A stretch of DNA of 64,000 nucleotides from positions 496,001 to 560,000 of the forward strand of contig CAVRGS010000002.1 in the NCBI GenBank assembly GCA_963720765.1, given 5' to 3'. The first letter of the stretch is position 1. Every line of letters starts with the position of its first letter. The notes beneath the pieces were generated by a model that saw only the letters and a program-made list of their open reading frames with translations, had not been told where the DNA came from and did no database searches. Below, piece by piece: positions 16,344 through 24,297 of this stretch. The DNA is from DASUAS01 sp963720765. GTDB taxonomy: Bacteria; Actinomycetota; Acidimicrobiia; IMCC26256; DASPTH01. The position numbers were made by a program, and so were the translations under genes.

Positions 16344-16691
16344 ATGCGCTACGCACTGCTGATCTGCACAGAGGACAAGCGTCAGGCCGAACTGACGGAG
16401 GCCGAGGTGGGAGCCCAGTTCGGCGCCTACATGGCCTGGAACGAGGAGATGAGCGGGCGCGGCGTGCTGCAGGGAGGTGAGCGGCTGCGGCCGGTGGCGA
16501 TGGCGACCACCGTGCGCCTGCGCGACGGCGAGGTGCTCACCTCCGACGGTCCGTTCGCGGAGACCAAGGAGCAGATGGCGGGCTTCTACCTGGTCGAGTG
16601 CAAGGACCTCGACGAGGCGATCGAAGTGGCGTCGAAGATCCCCGGTGCCCAACACGGGTCGATCGAGGTGCGTCCGATCTGGGAGATGTGA
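16344..16691 (+). CDS. YciI/DGPF-domain protein, ECF42 partner
   Basis: The protein has 115 residues from ATG 16344, chosen for its strong GAGGAGG ribosome site. It is a YciI-like (PF03795) ferredoxin-fold protein with the hallmark TSDGPFAETKEQMAGFYLVE segment near residues 60-80, from which DGPF proteins take their name. Its stop overlaps the sigma-factor start (GTGA), so the two are translationally coupled. DGPF proteins are the conserved genomic partners of ECF42 sigma factors, and their exact role is not settled. About 200 bases upstream are non-coding and should hold the promoter. Confidence 0.9.
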   Translation: MRYALLICTEDKRQAELTEAEVGAQFGAYMAWNEEMSGRGVLQGGERLRPVAMATTVRLRDGEVLTSDGPFAETKEQMAGFYLVECKDLDEAIEVASKIPGAQHGSIEVRPIWEM

Positions 16692-17923
16692 CCCCACCCG
16701 ACGTCGAGCGAGCAGTCGCCCGTGCGTTCCGGGAGGAGTGGGGACGAGTCGTCGCCACCCTCATCCGGACCACGGGCGACTGGGATCTCGCCGAGGAGTG
16801 CACGCAGGACGCGTTCGCGCGAGCGCTCGAGCGCTGGCCCGCCGACGGCGTGCCCGCGAATCCCGGCGCGTGGTTGACGACCACCGCGCGCAACCGGGCG
16901 GTCGACCGTGTTCGGCGCGCGCAGGCTGGCGCGGTGAAGGCGCGAGAGGCAGCCATGCTGGAGTCCGATGACGAACCGCCCGCGCTCGACGACAGCGGAG
17001 TCGGCGACGATCGGCTCCGCCTCATCTTCACCTGCTGTCACCCGGCGTTGTCGGTCGAGGCGCAGGTCGCGCTCACGCTGCGCACCCTCGCCGGATTGAC
17101 GACCGCGGAGATCGCGAGTGCGTTCCTGGTGCCGGAGCCGACGATGGCACAACGGCTGGTGCGGGCGAAGCGCAAGATCCACGATGCCGCCATCCCGTAC
17201 CGCGTCCCGCCCGCGCATCTGCTCCCCGAGCGCACGAGCGCGGTGCTCGCGGTGTTGTACCTCCTGTTCAACGAGGGCTACGTCGCGAGCAGTGGCGCCG
17301 AGCTCGTGCGCGCCGACCTCGCGGCGGAGGCGATCCGGCTCGCTCGCACGCTGACTGAGCTCATGCCCGACGAGCCGGAAGCGCTCGCACTCCTCGCGCT
17401 CATGCTGCTGCACCACGCGCGGCGCGCCGGGCGGGTCGACGCTGGAGAACTGGTACCGCTCGACGAGCAGGACCGCACGACCTGGGACCAGGCGATGATC
17501 GCGGATGGGCAGAGGGAGCTCGAGCGCGCGCTGCGCCGGCAGCGTCCCGGTCCGTATCAGGTCCAGGCCGCGATCGCGGCGTGCCACGCGTCCGCCTCCG
17601 TCGCGGCCGACACCGACTGGCACGAGATCGCGCTCTTGTACGCGGCGTTGGTGCGCATGACCGGCTCGCCGGTCGTGGAGCTGAACCGGGCGGTGGCAGT
17701 GGCGATGGCCGAGGGTCCCGACGCCGGCTTGGAGCTCGTCGACGCGCTCCAAGATCAGCTGGGCGGCTACCGCTACCTGCACGCGACCCGCGCCGACCTG
17801 TTGCGACGACTCGGCCGCGCCGACGACGCCGGCGTCGCGTACTCGCGCGCGCTCGACCTCACCGCCGCGGCGGCCGAGCGTCGCTATCTGGAACGTCGCC
17901 TCGCCGAGGTCGCCGGGACCTGA
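16688..17923 (+). CDS. RNA polymerase ECF-type sigma factor, ECF42 group
   Basis: The protein has 411 residues from GTG 16688, which overlaps the DGPF stop. Region 2 includes DLAEECTQDAFARALERWP near residues 35-55, and region 4 includes TLAGLTTAEIASAFLVPEPTM with its helix-turn-helix. After residue 190 comes a long C-terminal extension of helical, TPR-like repeats (LLFNEGY, ALLALMLLHHARR, ALLYAALVRMTGSPVVELNRAVA). This is the defining ECF42 architecture; the extension is needed for activity in studied members. No anti-sigma gene is adjacent, as expected for this group. Confidence 0.92.
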   Translation: MTPPDVERAVARAFREEWGRVVATLIRTTGDWDLAEECTQDAFARALERWPADGVPANPGAWLTTTARNRAVDRVRRAQAGAVKAREAAMLESDDEPPALDDSGVGDDRLRLIFTCCHPALSVEAQVALTLRTLAGLTTAEIASAFLVPEPTMAQRLVRAKRKIHDAAIPYRVPPAHLLPERTSAVLAVLYLLFNEGYVASSGAELVRADLAAEAIRLARTLTELMPDEPEALALLALMLLHHARRAGRVDAGELVPLDEQDRTTWDQAMIADGQRELERALRRQRPGPYQVQAAIAACHASASVAADTDWHEIALLYAALVRMTGSPVVELNRAVAVAMAEGPDAGLELVDALQDQLGGYRYLHATRADLLRRLGRADDAGVAYSRALDLTAAAAERRYLERRLAEVAGT

Positions 17924-17929
17924 CGCCGG

Positions 17930-20449
17930 TCAGTCGACGGCGCAACCGTTCCGGACGGTGCCCGACGGTGGCAGCGTCGTCGTCGTGGACGCGGGCGCGC
18001 TCCCGTCGGGCGGGAGTGTCGACGCCGTTGTCGACGTCGTCGTGCTTTCGGTACCGGCGCGTCTGGCGACCCGCTTCGCGGCGTTGATCTCCTGCTGGCT
18101 CGCGGCATGGGTGCCGTCCGGACACGGCGACGCGAACGTCTTCAGTGCGCGTGGCGTGGGGATCCGGTCGGCAAGTGGGCCGAGGAGCTTCCGTGCCGTC
18201 GCTTCGGAGATCTTGGGGAGGCGATGAAGCGCGTTGAGCTCGCGCAGCTCCGCATCGGTGATCCCCTCGCGATCGCGCAGCTGCTTCACCACCTTCGTCA
18301 CCATCGGCGTCACGCGCGATTGTCGAGCGATCGCGGCGTTGTAGAGGTTGACCGTCTCGTACAGGTCGCCTTGCGAGGTGAAGTTGACCGCAATCGTGTT
18401 CGGGAGCTGCTGGCGCTTCGCGATGCACTGCTGGAATCGCTGGGTGAGCACCTTGCGTGAGTTGGTCTTGGTAGCGGCGACGGGATCGGGCGGCCCGTTG
18501 GACTTCAGCCAGTGGTTGATGATGAGGAACGACTTGTCGGTCCCACCCCGCTTCGGGTCGCAGTTGTACTGCGAGGTCGACGTGGGGACGTCGTAGGTGG
18601 TCTCTCCGGAGATCTCGTAGGTGCCGATGAGCCACGACGCCTCGCCCGCGTGCTTCTCGCTCGTCACGATGAGCCGGCGAGGGTTCTCCTTGTCGTCGTG
18701 CGCGGGGGTCACCATCTGCTCGAGCGTCGGCCAGCCGAACTGCTTCGGACTGGGCCTCCACACCCGATCCCAGAGCCCGCCCTCGATCAGCGCCCGCTTG
18801 AGATCCTTCGGCTTGACGTAGTCCTCGATGTCGACGACCACGACATCGGTGAGGTTGCGCGACAAGTAGGCATCGATGTCGTTGAACACTTGCTTCGACG
18901 GAATGGCGCCGAGCTCGCAGAAGTCGTGGCAGAAGTACACGTCCTGCTTCTTGCCCGACGTGTCGGCCACACCGGTGAGTGCACCGAGGCGGTCGAGCTC
19001 GTGGACCGCCGCGTCGCCACGCTCGGAGCGGAGCAGGTCGCGGTTCACGCCGCCCGCGAGGTTCGTGCGCACGAGCCCCTTGTCGTCGTAGCCGTAGTAC
19101 GCGTCGATCATCAGGAACCGGGTCCCGGCGTTGAGCTGCTCGGGAATGGTCTCGGTCTGTTCGGCGCCGAGGAAGTCGTACGCCGCTGAGGCCATCGCAT
19201 TGTGGCTGGCCGGCCACACGATCTCGTTCAGCGGCTGCGGGCACAGCTCGATGTAGCCGTTGCACCCCTGGTCGGTGGGGTTCGCGCGCGGTTGGGTCGT
19301 GTTGTTGGCCACGATCCCGACCGCGACGACCGCGGTCACCATGCCGGCGGCGACGACGGCGGCGAACGCCGCGATCACGTCTCGCTTGTGCAGTCGGGGG
19401 ATGGAGTGGTCGGTGACGAGGAGGCCTGCCGCTCGTAGGCAGATCACGATGCCCACGTAGAGCGTGATCCCCGCGGCCACCAGGAGCACGGCCCGGAACA
19501 CGGAGCCGGGGATCGTCAGCGTCGCCAGCGCGAGTGCCATGAGCGCCACCCCGCCGGCGAAGCGCCACCGGGCGCTGGCGCGCTTCTCGACGAGCCACGC
19601 CCGGACCCGGGCCATGCGGTGGGGGAGGTCGCCGCCGTCGTGACCCGGGGCCAGCGCGAGGGCGAGGCCGAACACGAAGTACACCTGACCGGCGCCGATC
19701 AGCCGGCCGACGAGCACGGCGATGAACGCGGCGACCGCCTCGCCGCGCAACGGATCGGACGTGGCCGCCACCGACGAGAAGGCTGGCGTGGCCAAGCTGA
19801 TCCCCAGCAGGAGGCCGCCCGCAACGGCGAGCGTGACGCCGACGGTGCGGATCGCCCGCACGCGCTCGCGTGCGTACACCATCGTCAGGCACAGCACCGC
19901 GACACCGATGAGCAGGCACGGGAGATAGAGGTCCTCGACCCAGCGCGACGTGCGGAACAGCACGTCGACGGTGGTGGACTGTGAGATCGTCGTGGTGGCG
20001 TCGAGCACGTTGGCGGGGAGCTTCTTGGCCAACCTCGGGTTGATCGTCTCCAGAGCGCTGCGAATGGTGATCGCAGCCTCTTGCGAGTTGACGTCGACCC
20101 GACGGGCTCCGCGCGCCTGGAACACCTGCTCGTGCGCTCGCAGCGCGAAGTCGCGGATCGCCTGCTCGACCGGGGGCGTGGCGATGGCCGCGGAGACCGC
20201 GTCGGACACGACGGGTCGTGCCGCCGACACGAAGTTCGACGTGCGCGCGAGCCGGAGCGTGGCCTGGTCGGCGACGTAGTCGCGCACCTCGACCTGCTGC
20301 GACGACTTGGCCACGACGTCGGCGAAGCCATCAGCGTCGAGCACGCGGGTGGAGAGCCACCAGCCGAACGCGCCGAGCACCATGAGGAGCGCTCCGAAGG
20401 CGGCCAGCACTCGCACCGCCCAGCGACCGAGACCCGTCCCGCCAGCCAT
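17930..20449 (-). CDS. Multi-pass membrane protein with C-terminal PI-PLC-like domain
   Basis: The protein has 839 residues from ATG 20449. The N-terminal half is membrane-bound: helix 1 at about 13-32, an extracytoplasmic loop of about 140 residues, then helices near 175-192, 202-222, 236-265, 298-340 and 357-381. The rest, outside by inference, resembles a phosphatidylinositol-specific phospholipase C X domain. PASHNAM with His416 matches the first catalytic His motif, and YFCHDFCELG may give the second. LMIDAYYGYDD and VVVVDIEDYVKP follow the barrel strands. The tail is Thr/Ser/Pro-rich and ends in GCAVD. Such fusions look like envelope lipid or glycolipid enzymes. The substrate is unknown. 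Confidence 0.75.
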   Translation of the reverse strand: MAGGTGLGRWAVRVLAAFGALLMVLGAFGWWLSTRVLDADGFADVVAKSSQQVEVRDYVADQATLRLARTSNFVSAARPVVSDAVSAAIATPPVEQAIRDFALRAHEQVFQARGARRVDVNSQEAAITIRSALETINPRLAKKLPANVLDATTTISQSTTVDVLFRTSRWVEDLYLPCLLIGVAVLCLTMVYARERVRAIRTVGVTLAVAGGLLLGISLATPAFSSVAATSDPLRGEAVAAFIAVLVGRLIGAGQVYFVFGLALALAPGHDGGDLPHRMARVRAWLVEKRASARWRFAGGVALMALALATLTIPGSVFRAVLLVAAGITLYVGIVICLRAAGLLVTDHSIPRLHKRDVIAAFAAVVAAGMVTAVVAVGIVANNTTQPRANPTDQGCNGYIELCPQPLNEIVWPASHNAMASAAYDFLGAEQTETIPEQLNAGTRFLMIDAYYGYDDKGLVRTNLAGGVNRDLLRSERGDAAVHELDRLGALTGVADTSGKKQDVYFCHDFCELGAIPSKQVFNDIDAYLSRNLTDVVVVDIEDYVKPKDLKRALIEGGLWDRVWRPSPKQFGWPTLEQMVTPAHDDKENPRRLIVTSEKHAGEASWLIGTYEISGETTYDVPTSTSQYNCDPKRGGTDKSFLIINHWLKSNGPPDPVAATKTNSRKVLTQRFQQCIAKRQQLPNTIAVNFTSQGDLYETVNLYNAAIARQSRVTPMVTKVVKQLRDREGITDAELRELNALHRLPKISEATARKLLGPLADRIPTPRALKTFASPCPDGTHAASQQEINAAKRVARRAGTESTTTSTTASTLPPDGSAPASTTTTLPPSGTVRNGCAVD

Positions 20450-20506
20450 GAAGGCAGCATTCTTGCAGGACCTGGTCGACCGACCGGGTCGGCCGGACCG
20501 CGCCGG

Positions 20507-21409
20507 TCAGGCGGTGGCGGCTCGCACGGCTTCGCGATCGACGTCGGCGAACACGTCGCCGCCGGCGTCGACGTCGTAGTACTCGACCCCGTCGGTCACG
20601 ACGGCCTCGTCGCCACCGAGTGACACCGCGATCTTGTTGGCCGCGTTGCGCACGAGGTCGAGGACGATCTCGACGATCTCGGCGTCCGTGAGCTCGCGCC
20701 GCACACCGGCCACGAGGGCGTCGTCGATTCCCGTCGGCTGCCAGATCATCGCGTCGGCCAGCGCGAGGGCGGCGCGCTGGCGATCGGTCAGTGCCGCGTC
20801 GTCGGCGTCGGTGGTGAAGAGGGAATCGTCTCCGGCCGTTTCCACTGCGCGCAGGCTGAGGCGTGACTGGCAGATGCGGCAGTCGTGGGCCCGTGCGCCG
20901 CGCAGGCGCACGAGCTCCGTGCTCACCGGGTCGAGCTCGGTTGCGAGGGCGACCACTCGCATGAATTCCTCGAGCTCGGCCCAGAGGTCGCCAGTGGCAG
21001 GTGCGGCGGCGGGGCCGAACCGCGTGCCGAAGACGCGTTCGAGCGCGATGCGACCCCGTTGGAACACGTCGACCACGTAGAGGGCTTGCACGAACAGAAA
21101 GGTGTCGGCACCCATGGCGGCTCCGAGTGCACCGCGTTGGTCGTCGGTGGTACCGGACACGTCGACCACGAACTGCTCGGCGAACGCGACGCACGCGTCG
21201 GCGCGTGGATCGTCGCTCGCGGCGAACGCGACCGGGGTGCGGTCGAGCTCCTCGGGGTGGGCGAGCGCCGTGGCCACCGCCACCCGCACCGGGTCGAGCA
21301 CCGCAGGTTCCACCGCGCCGGCGGCGAGCGCCTCGATCTGGTCGAAGCGGTCGAAGGCCTCGGGGGAGTGTGCTCGCCAGGGCCCGTCGCGCCGTGGTGC
21401 GTCAGTCAC
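20507..21409 (-). CDS. AhpD-like carboxymuconolactone decarboxylase family protein
   Basis: The protein has 300 residues from GTG 21409; TACGGT lies 6 bases upstream. The all-helical AhpD/CMD fold is supported by the redox-type CxxC motif in HDCRICQSR (about residue 176), the upstream ELVRLRGARAH helix and the following RQRALALADAMI helix. CxxC members act as alkylhydroperoxidases, with the two cysteines cycling between thiol and disulfide. An N-terminal helical region of about 150 residues lacks a second CxxC, so only one half is catalytic. The gene is divergent from pirin, with the long inverted repeat lying between them. Confidence 0.8.
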   Translation of the reverse strand: MTDAPRRDGPWRAHSPEAFDRFDQIEALAAGAVEPAVLDPVRVAVATALAHPEELDRTPVAFAASDDPRADACVAFAEQFVVDVSGTTDDQRGALGAAMGADTFLFVQALYVVDVFQRGRIALERVFGTRFGPAAAPATGDLWAELEEFMRVVALATELDPVSTELVRLRGARAHDCRICQSRLSLRAVETAGDDSLFTTDADDAALTDRQRAALALADAMIWQPTGIDDALVAGVRRELTDAEIVEIVLDLVRNAANKIAVSLGGDEAVVTDGVEYYDVDAGGDVFADVDREAVRAATA

Positions 21410-21415
21410 GGCCCG

Positions 21416-21421
21416 ACCGTA
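21416..21421 (-). promoter_or_regulatory. -10 element TACGGT for leaderless AhpD-like gene
   Basis: The minus strand reads TACGGT, 6 bases, then GTG 21409. Confidence 0.5.
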
Positions 21422-21474
21422 CTACCGCGTGCGGAGCGCGGACGGCGGCGCCGGGAATCCCCGTGACCCTCGCG

Positions 21475-21521
21475 AGGTTGCGTCACCTGACCGCGATATA
21501 CGCGGTTGAGTGACGCAACCT
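21475..21521. repeat. Long inverted repeat spanning the pirin start codon
   Basis: Two arms (21475-21495 and 21501-21521) pair at 18 of 21 positions around a 5-base ATATA centre. The only mismatches are three neighbouring bases in each arm (CTG at 21487-21489 against GAG at 21508-21510 plus T at 21511, offset by the pairing). The outer arm reads GGTTGCGTCAC and returns as GTGACGCAACC. The pirin GTG start (21510) is inside the right arm. It could be an operator, or an RNA hairpin that hides the start codon. Confidence 0.8.
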
Positions 21522-22568
21522 GTGGGAGCGACGGTGGACGAGATCGTGATCGAGACGGTGCCGTTGACGGGGAGCCCGTGGCCCACCGTCGACCCCTTCC
21601 TGTTCTGCGTGCACCACCACGATGCCTACCCGGCCGGCAACGGGCGCTTCGGCCCCGACGCGTCGCTCGCGGGGCGCGAGATGGGCGCCGACTTCGCCGG
21701 GGTCGACGGCTGGCGGATGTACCACGGCACGGACGTCCCGGGCTTCCCGCAGCACCCGCACCGCGGGTTCGAGACCGTCACCTACGTGCGACGCGGCGTG
21801 ATCGACCACTCCGACTCGCTCGGCGCGGCGGCACGCTTCGGTGGTGGAGACACGCAGTGGCTCACGGCTGGGCGCGGCATCGTGCACTCGGAGATGTTCC
21901 CGCTCCTCGCCGACGACGAGCCCAACCCACTCGAGCTGTTCCAGATCTGGTTGAACCTGCCGGCGGAGTCGAAGCTCGCCGATCCCCACTTCTCGATGCT
22001 GTGGGCGAGTGACGTTCCCGTCGTCACCGCGCGTGACGACGCCGGCCGTGTCGCGACCATCACAGTGATCGCGGGCACACTCGGCGACCACGTCCCGCCG
22101 TCACCGCCACCCGACTCGTGGGCGTCGCACCCCGACGCCGACGTCGCCATCTGGCAGCTCGATCTCGCAGACGACGCGTCGTGGACGCTGCCCGCCGCGC
22201 GCGGCGGCGACTCGACCGTGCGCGTCCTCTACGTGTACGGGGGATCGGTCACCGTCGCCGACACCGACGTGGACGCGCCCACCGGGGTGGTGGTGCGTGC
22301 CGATGCCGACGCGCCGATCGTCGCCGGTGCCGACGGCGCCGAGGTGCTCGTGCTCCAGGGTCGGCCGATCGGTGAGCCGGTTGCGCAGTACGGACCGTTC
22401 GTGATGAACCGCGAGGACGAGATCCGCGAGGCGTTCGCCGACTACCAGGCCACGGGGTTCGGCGGATGGCCCTGGCCACAGGACGACCCGGTGCACGGAG
22501 CCGCGACCCGCGGTCGGTTCGCCCGCCACGCCGACGGCCACGAGGACGAGCTCGCCGACGTCAGCTGA
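21510..22568 (+). CDS. Pirin family protein
   Basis: The protein has 352 residues from GTG 21510. It is a bicupin of the pirin family: the N-terminal cupin has PQHPHRGFETVTYV near 72-85 and a later GIVHSEMFP, giving the His/His/His/Glu metal site. The C-terminal pirin_C region includes VLVLQGRPIGEPVAQYGPFVMN. Bacterial pirins act as quercetin dioxygenases or as redox-sensitive regulators of central metabolism. The start codon is buried in a long inverted repeat, suggesting translational or transcriptional control. The 3' end overlaps the convergent MaoC gene by 8 bases. Confidence 0.92.
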   Translation: MTQPVGATVDEIVIETVPLTGSPWPTVDPFLFCVHHHDAYPAGNGRFGPDASLAGREMGADFAGVDGWRMYHGTDVPGFPQHPHRGFETVTYVRRGVIDHSDSLGAAARFGGGDTQWLTAGRGIVHSEMFPLLADDEPNPLELFQIWLNLPAESKLADPHFSMLWASDVPVVTARDDAGRVATITVIAGTLGDHVPPSPPPDSWASHPDADVAIWQLDLADDASWTLPAARGGDSTVRVLYVYGGSVTVADTDVDAPTGVVVRADADAPIVAGADGAEVLVLQGRPIGEPVAQYGPFVMNREDEIREAFADYQATGFGGWPWPQDDPVHGAATRGRFARHADGHEDELADVS

Positions 22569-23409
22569 ACAGCTCGAGTCGGCCGTGCTTGACCACGGCG
22601 ACGCCTGCACACGTCGCCTCGAATGCATAGACGCCCGCGCCCACGCTGGCGCTCGCGTCGTACACGGCAACGGTCAGGTCCGCGTCGAGCCGGGTCGGTG
22701 ACGCGAAGCGCACTGCGACCCGACGTACACGCGACGGATCGCCGTCGGCGACCATGCCGACCACGGCGTGCGTGCACATGGCCATCGTGCAGAGGCCGTG
22801 TGCGAACACGTAGTCGACGCCCGCCTTCTGCGCGGACTCGAGGTCGAAGTGGTGGGCCGACCAGTCGTTCGACACCTCGGCGTAGCGGGTCGCGATGTCG
22901 GCGGCGACCTGCTGGGTCACCGAGCCGACCAGGTGATCGCGCGCCGCTTCGGGGAAGGTGTGATCGGGCGGCTCCGGCCCGACGTCGGCGAGCTCGTCGC
23001 AGCCGGGGAAGAAGATCGTCCACCAGTGCTCGACCGCGAGGACTTCGTCGGTGTCGTACTGCTCCATGTGCAGCACGACCCGCGCGCCGGCGCGCGTGTT
23101 GCGCACCGCGAACGGCGCCGAGAACGTCGTCAACGTCTCGCCTGGCACGAGCGGGCGATGCATGAGCACCTCGTGTTCCCCGTGTACTCCGTTGCGTCCG
23201 CTCCGGTACACCGACTTCGGCACCGCGGCGTTGGCGGCCCACTGCGCGTCGAAGATCAGGATCACCGGGAACGTGGCCGGCACCGCGTCACCCGCGACGA
23301 CGGGCGCGTCGGTGGCGTTGGTCGCCGCCACGTACTGCGCGATCACCGACGGGTCGAGCGTGCCGACGAACGGTCCGTGACGTCGTCCGAGGTCGATCTC
23401 CACCGCCAT
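22561..23409 (-). CDS. MaoC-like (R)-specific enoyl-CoA hydratase/dehydratase, double hot-dog
   Basis: The protein has 282 residues from ATG 23409; a GTG at 23421 would add four residues but sits inside the probable -10 (TAGTGT on the minus strand at 23418-23423). Two hot-dog halves are visible: an N-terminal FAS1-dehydratase-like half (GTLDPSVIAQYVAATN) and a C-terminal MaoC half with DWSAHHFDLESAQKAGV and HGLCTMAMC, where Asp/His of the hydratase motif lie. Such proteins hydrate trans-2-enoyl-CoA in fatty-acid or steroid side-chain degradation. It is divergent from the LLM oxidoreductase gene. Confidence 0.82.
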   Translation of the reverse strand: MAVEIDLGRRHGPFVGTLDPSVIAQYVAATNATDAPVVAGDAVPATFPVILIFDAQWAANAAVPKSVYRSGRNGVHGEHEVLMHRPLVPGETLTTFSAPFAVRNTRAGARVVLHMEQYDTDEVLAVEHWWTIFFPGCDELADVGPEPPDHTFPEAARDHLVGSVTQQVAADIATRYAEVSNDWSAHHFDLESAQKAGVDYVFAHGLCTMAMCTHAVVGMVADGDPSRVRRVAVRFASPTRLDADLTVAVYDASASVGAGVYAFEATCAGVAVVKHGRLELFS

Positions 23410-23455
23410 GGGCGCGGACACTACGCGAGGGTCGTGCGGTGCCGACCACTCGTCG

Positions 23456-23461
23456 TAGTGT
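23456..23461 (+). promoter_or_regulatory. -10 element TAGTGT for leaderless LLM oxidoreductase
   Basis: TAGTGT is followed by 7 bases and then GTG 23469, which decides the start of this gene. Confidence 0.5.
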
Positions 23462-23468
23462 CCAGTCC

Positions 23469-24293
23469 GTGCGGGTCGGGATCCACCTCCCTCAGTTCGG
23501 CAGGGCTTCGAGTCCGGATGCCATCACCGAAGCTGCCCAGCTCGCGGAGTCGCTCGGCTTCGCCGATGTGTGGGTGAGCGACCACATCGCCATCCCCGCA
23601 GCGCAGGACTACCCGTCGCCCTACCTCTACGACCCGTTGCTGACGCTCACGTGGGCCGCGGCCGCCACTGAGCGCGTGGGTCTCGGCACCAGCGTGCTGG
23701 TGGTGCCGCAGCACAATCCGCTCGCGCTGGCGAACTCGCTGGCCAGCCTCGACGCGCTCTCCGGTGGTCGTCTCACCATCGGTGCGGGGGTGGGGTGGTC
23801 GCAGGCGGAGTTCGCCGCCCTCGGCCGGTCGTTCGCCGACCGCGGCCGACGGATGGACGAGATGCTCGACGTGCTGCGGGCGTGCTGGGGGCCGGACCCG
23901 GTCGACTTCCGCGGTGAGTTCGTGCGCCTCGACGCCATGAAGGTGCAGCCGAAACCCGCCCACCCGATCCCGATCTGGATCGGTGGTCGCAGCGAGCCCG
24001 CCTACCGACGTGCCGCCGAGCGCGGCGACGGCTTCCACGCCATCGGCCTCGATCCCGAAGGTGCGGCGAGCGTCGTCGAGCGCGTGCGCCGCGACCATCC
24101 CGAGGAGTCCTTCACCATCTCCTTGCGCACCGGGTGGGACCCACAGGGCATGGATCCCGACGTCATCCGCCGCGAGTACGACGAGTTCCAGGCGGTCGGC
24201 ATCCAGCACGTGGTGAGCGCGCCGTGGCGCAACGACTCGACGAGTTGGATGCGATCGATGGAGCTCCTTGCGAAGCTGGTGCTCGCGCGCTGA
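23469..24293 (+). CDS. LLM class F420-dependent oxidoreductase
   Basis: The protein has 274 residues from GTG 23469, giving the expected family start VRVGIHLPQFG. It is a luciferase-like monooxygenase-fold (PF00296) TIM barrel: EAAQLAESLGFADVWVSDH, RVGLGTSVLVVPQHNPL, SGGRLTIGAGVGW and IPIWIGGRSEPAYRRAAERGDG are all standard. The family uses coenzyme F420 in actinobacteria rather than FMN. The substrate is unknown. A GTG 30 bases further upstream is possible but lies before the promoter-like TAGTGT. The divergent MaoC gene suggests a shared lipid or xenobiotic degradation role. Confidence 0.9.
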   Translation: MRVGIHLPQFGRASSPDAITEAAQLAESLGFADVWVSDHIAIPAAQDYPSPYLYDPLLTLTWAAAATERVGLGTSVLVVPQHNPLALANSLASLDALSGGRLTIGAGVGWSQAEFAALGRSFADRGRRMDEMLDVLRACWGPDPVDFRGEFVRLDAMKVQPKPAHPIPIWIGGRSEPAYRRAAERGDGFHAIGLDPEGAASVVERVRRDHPEESFTISLRTGWDPQGMDPDVIRREYDEFQAVGIQHVVSAPWRNDSTSWMRSMELLAKLVLAR

Positions 24294-24297
24294 GGCG

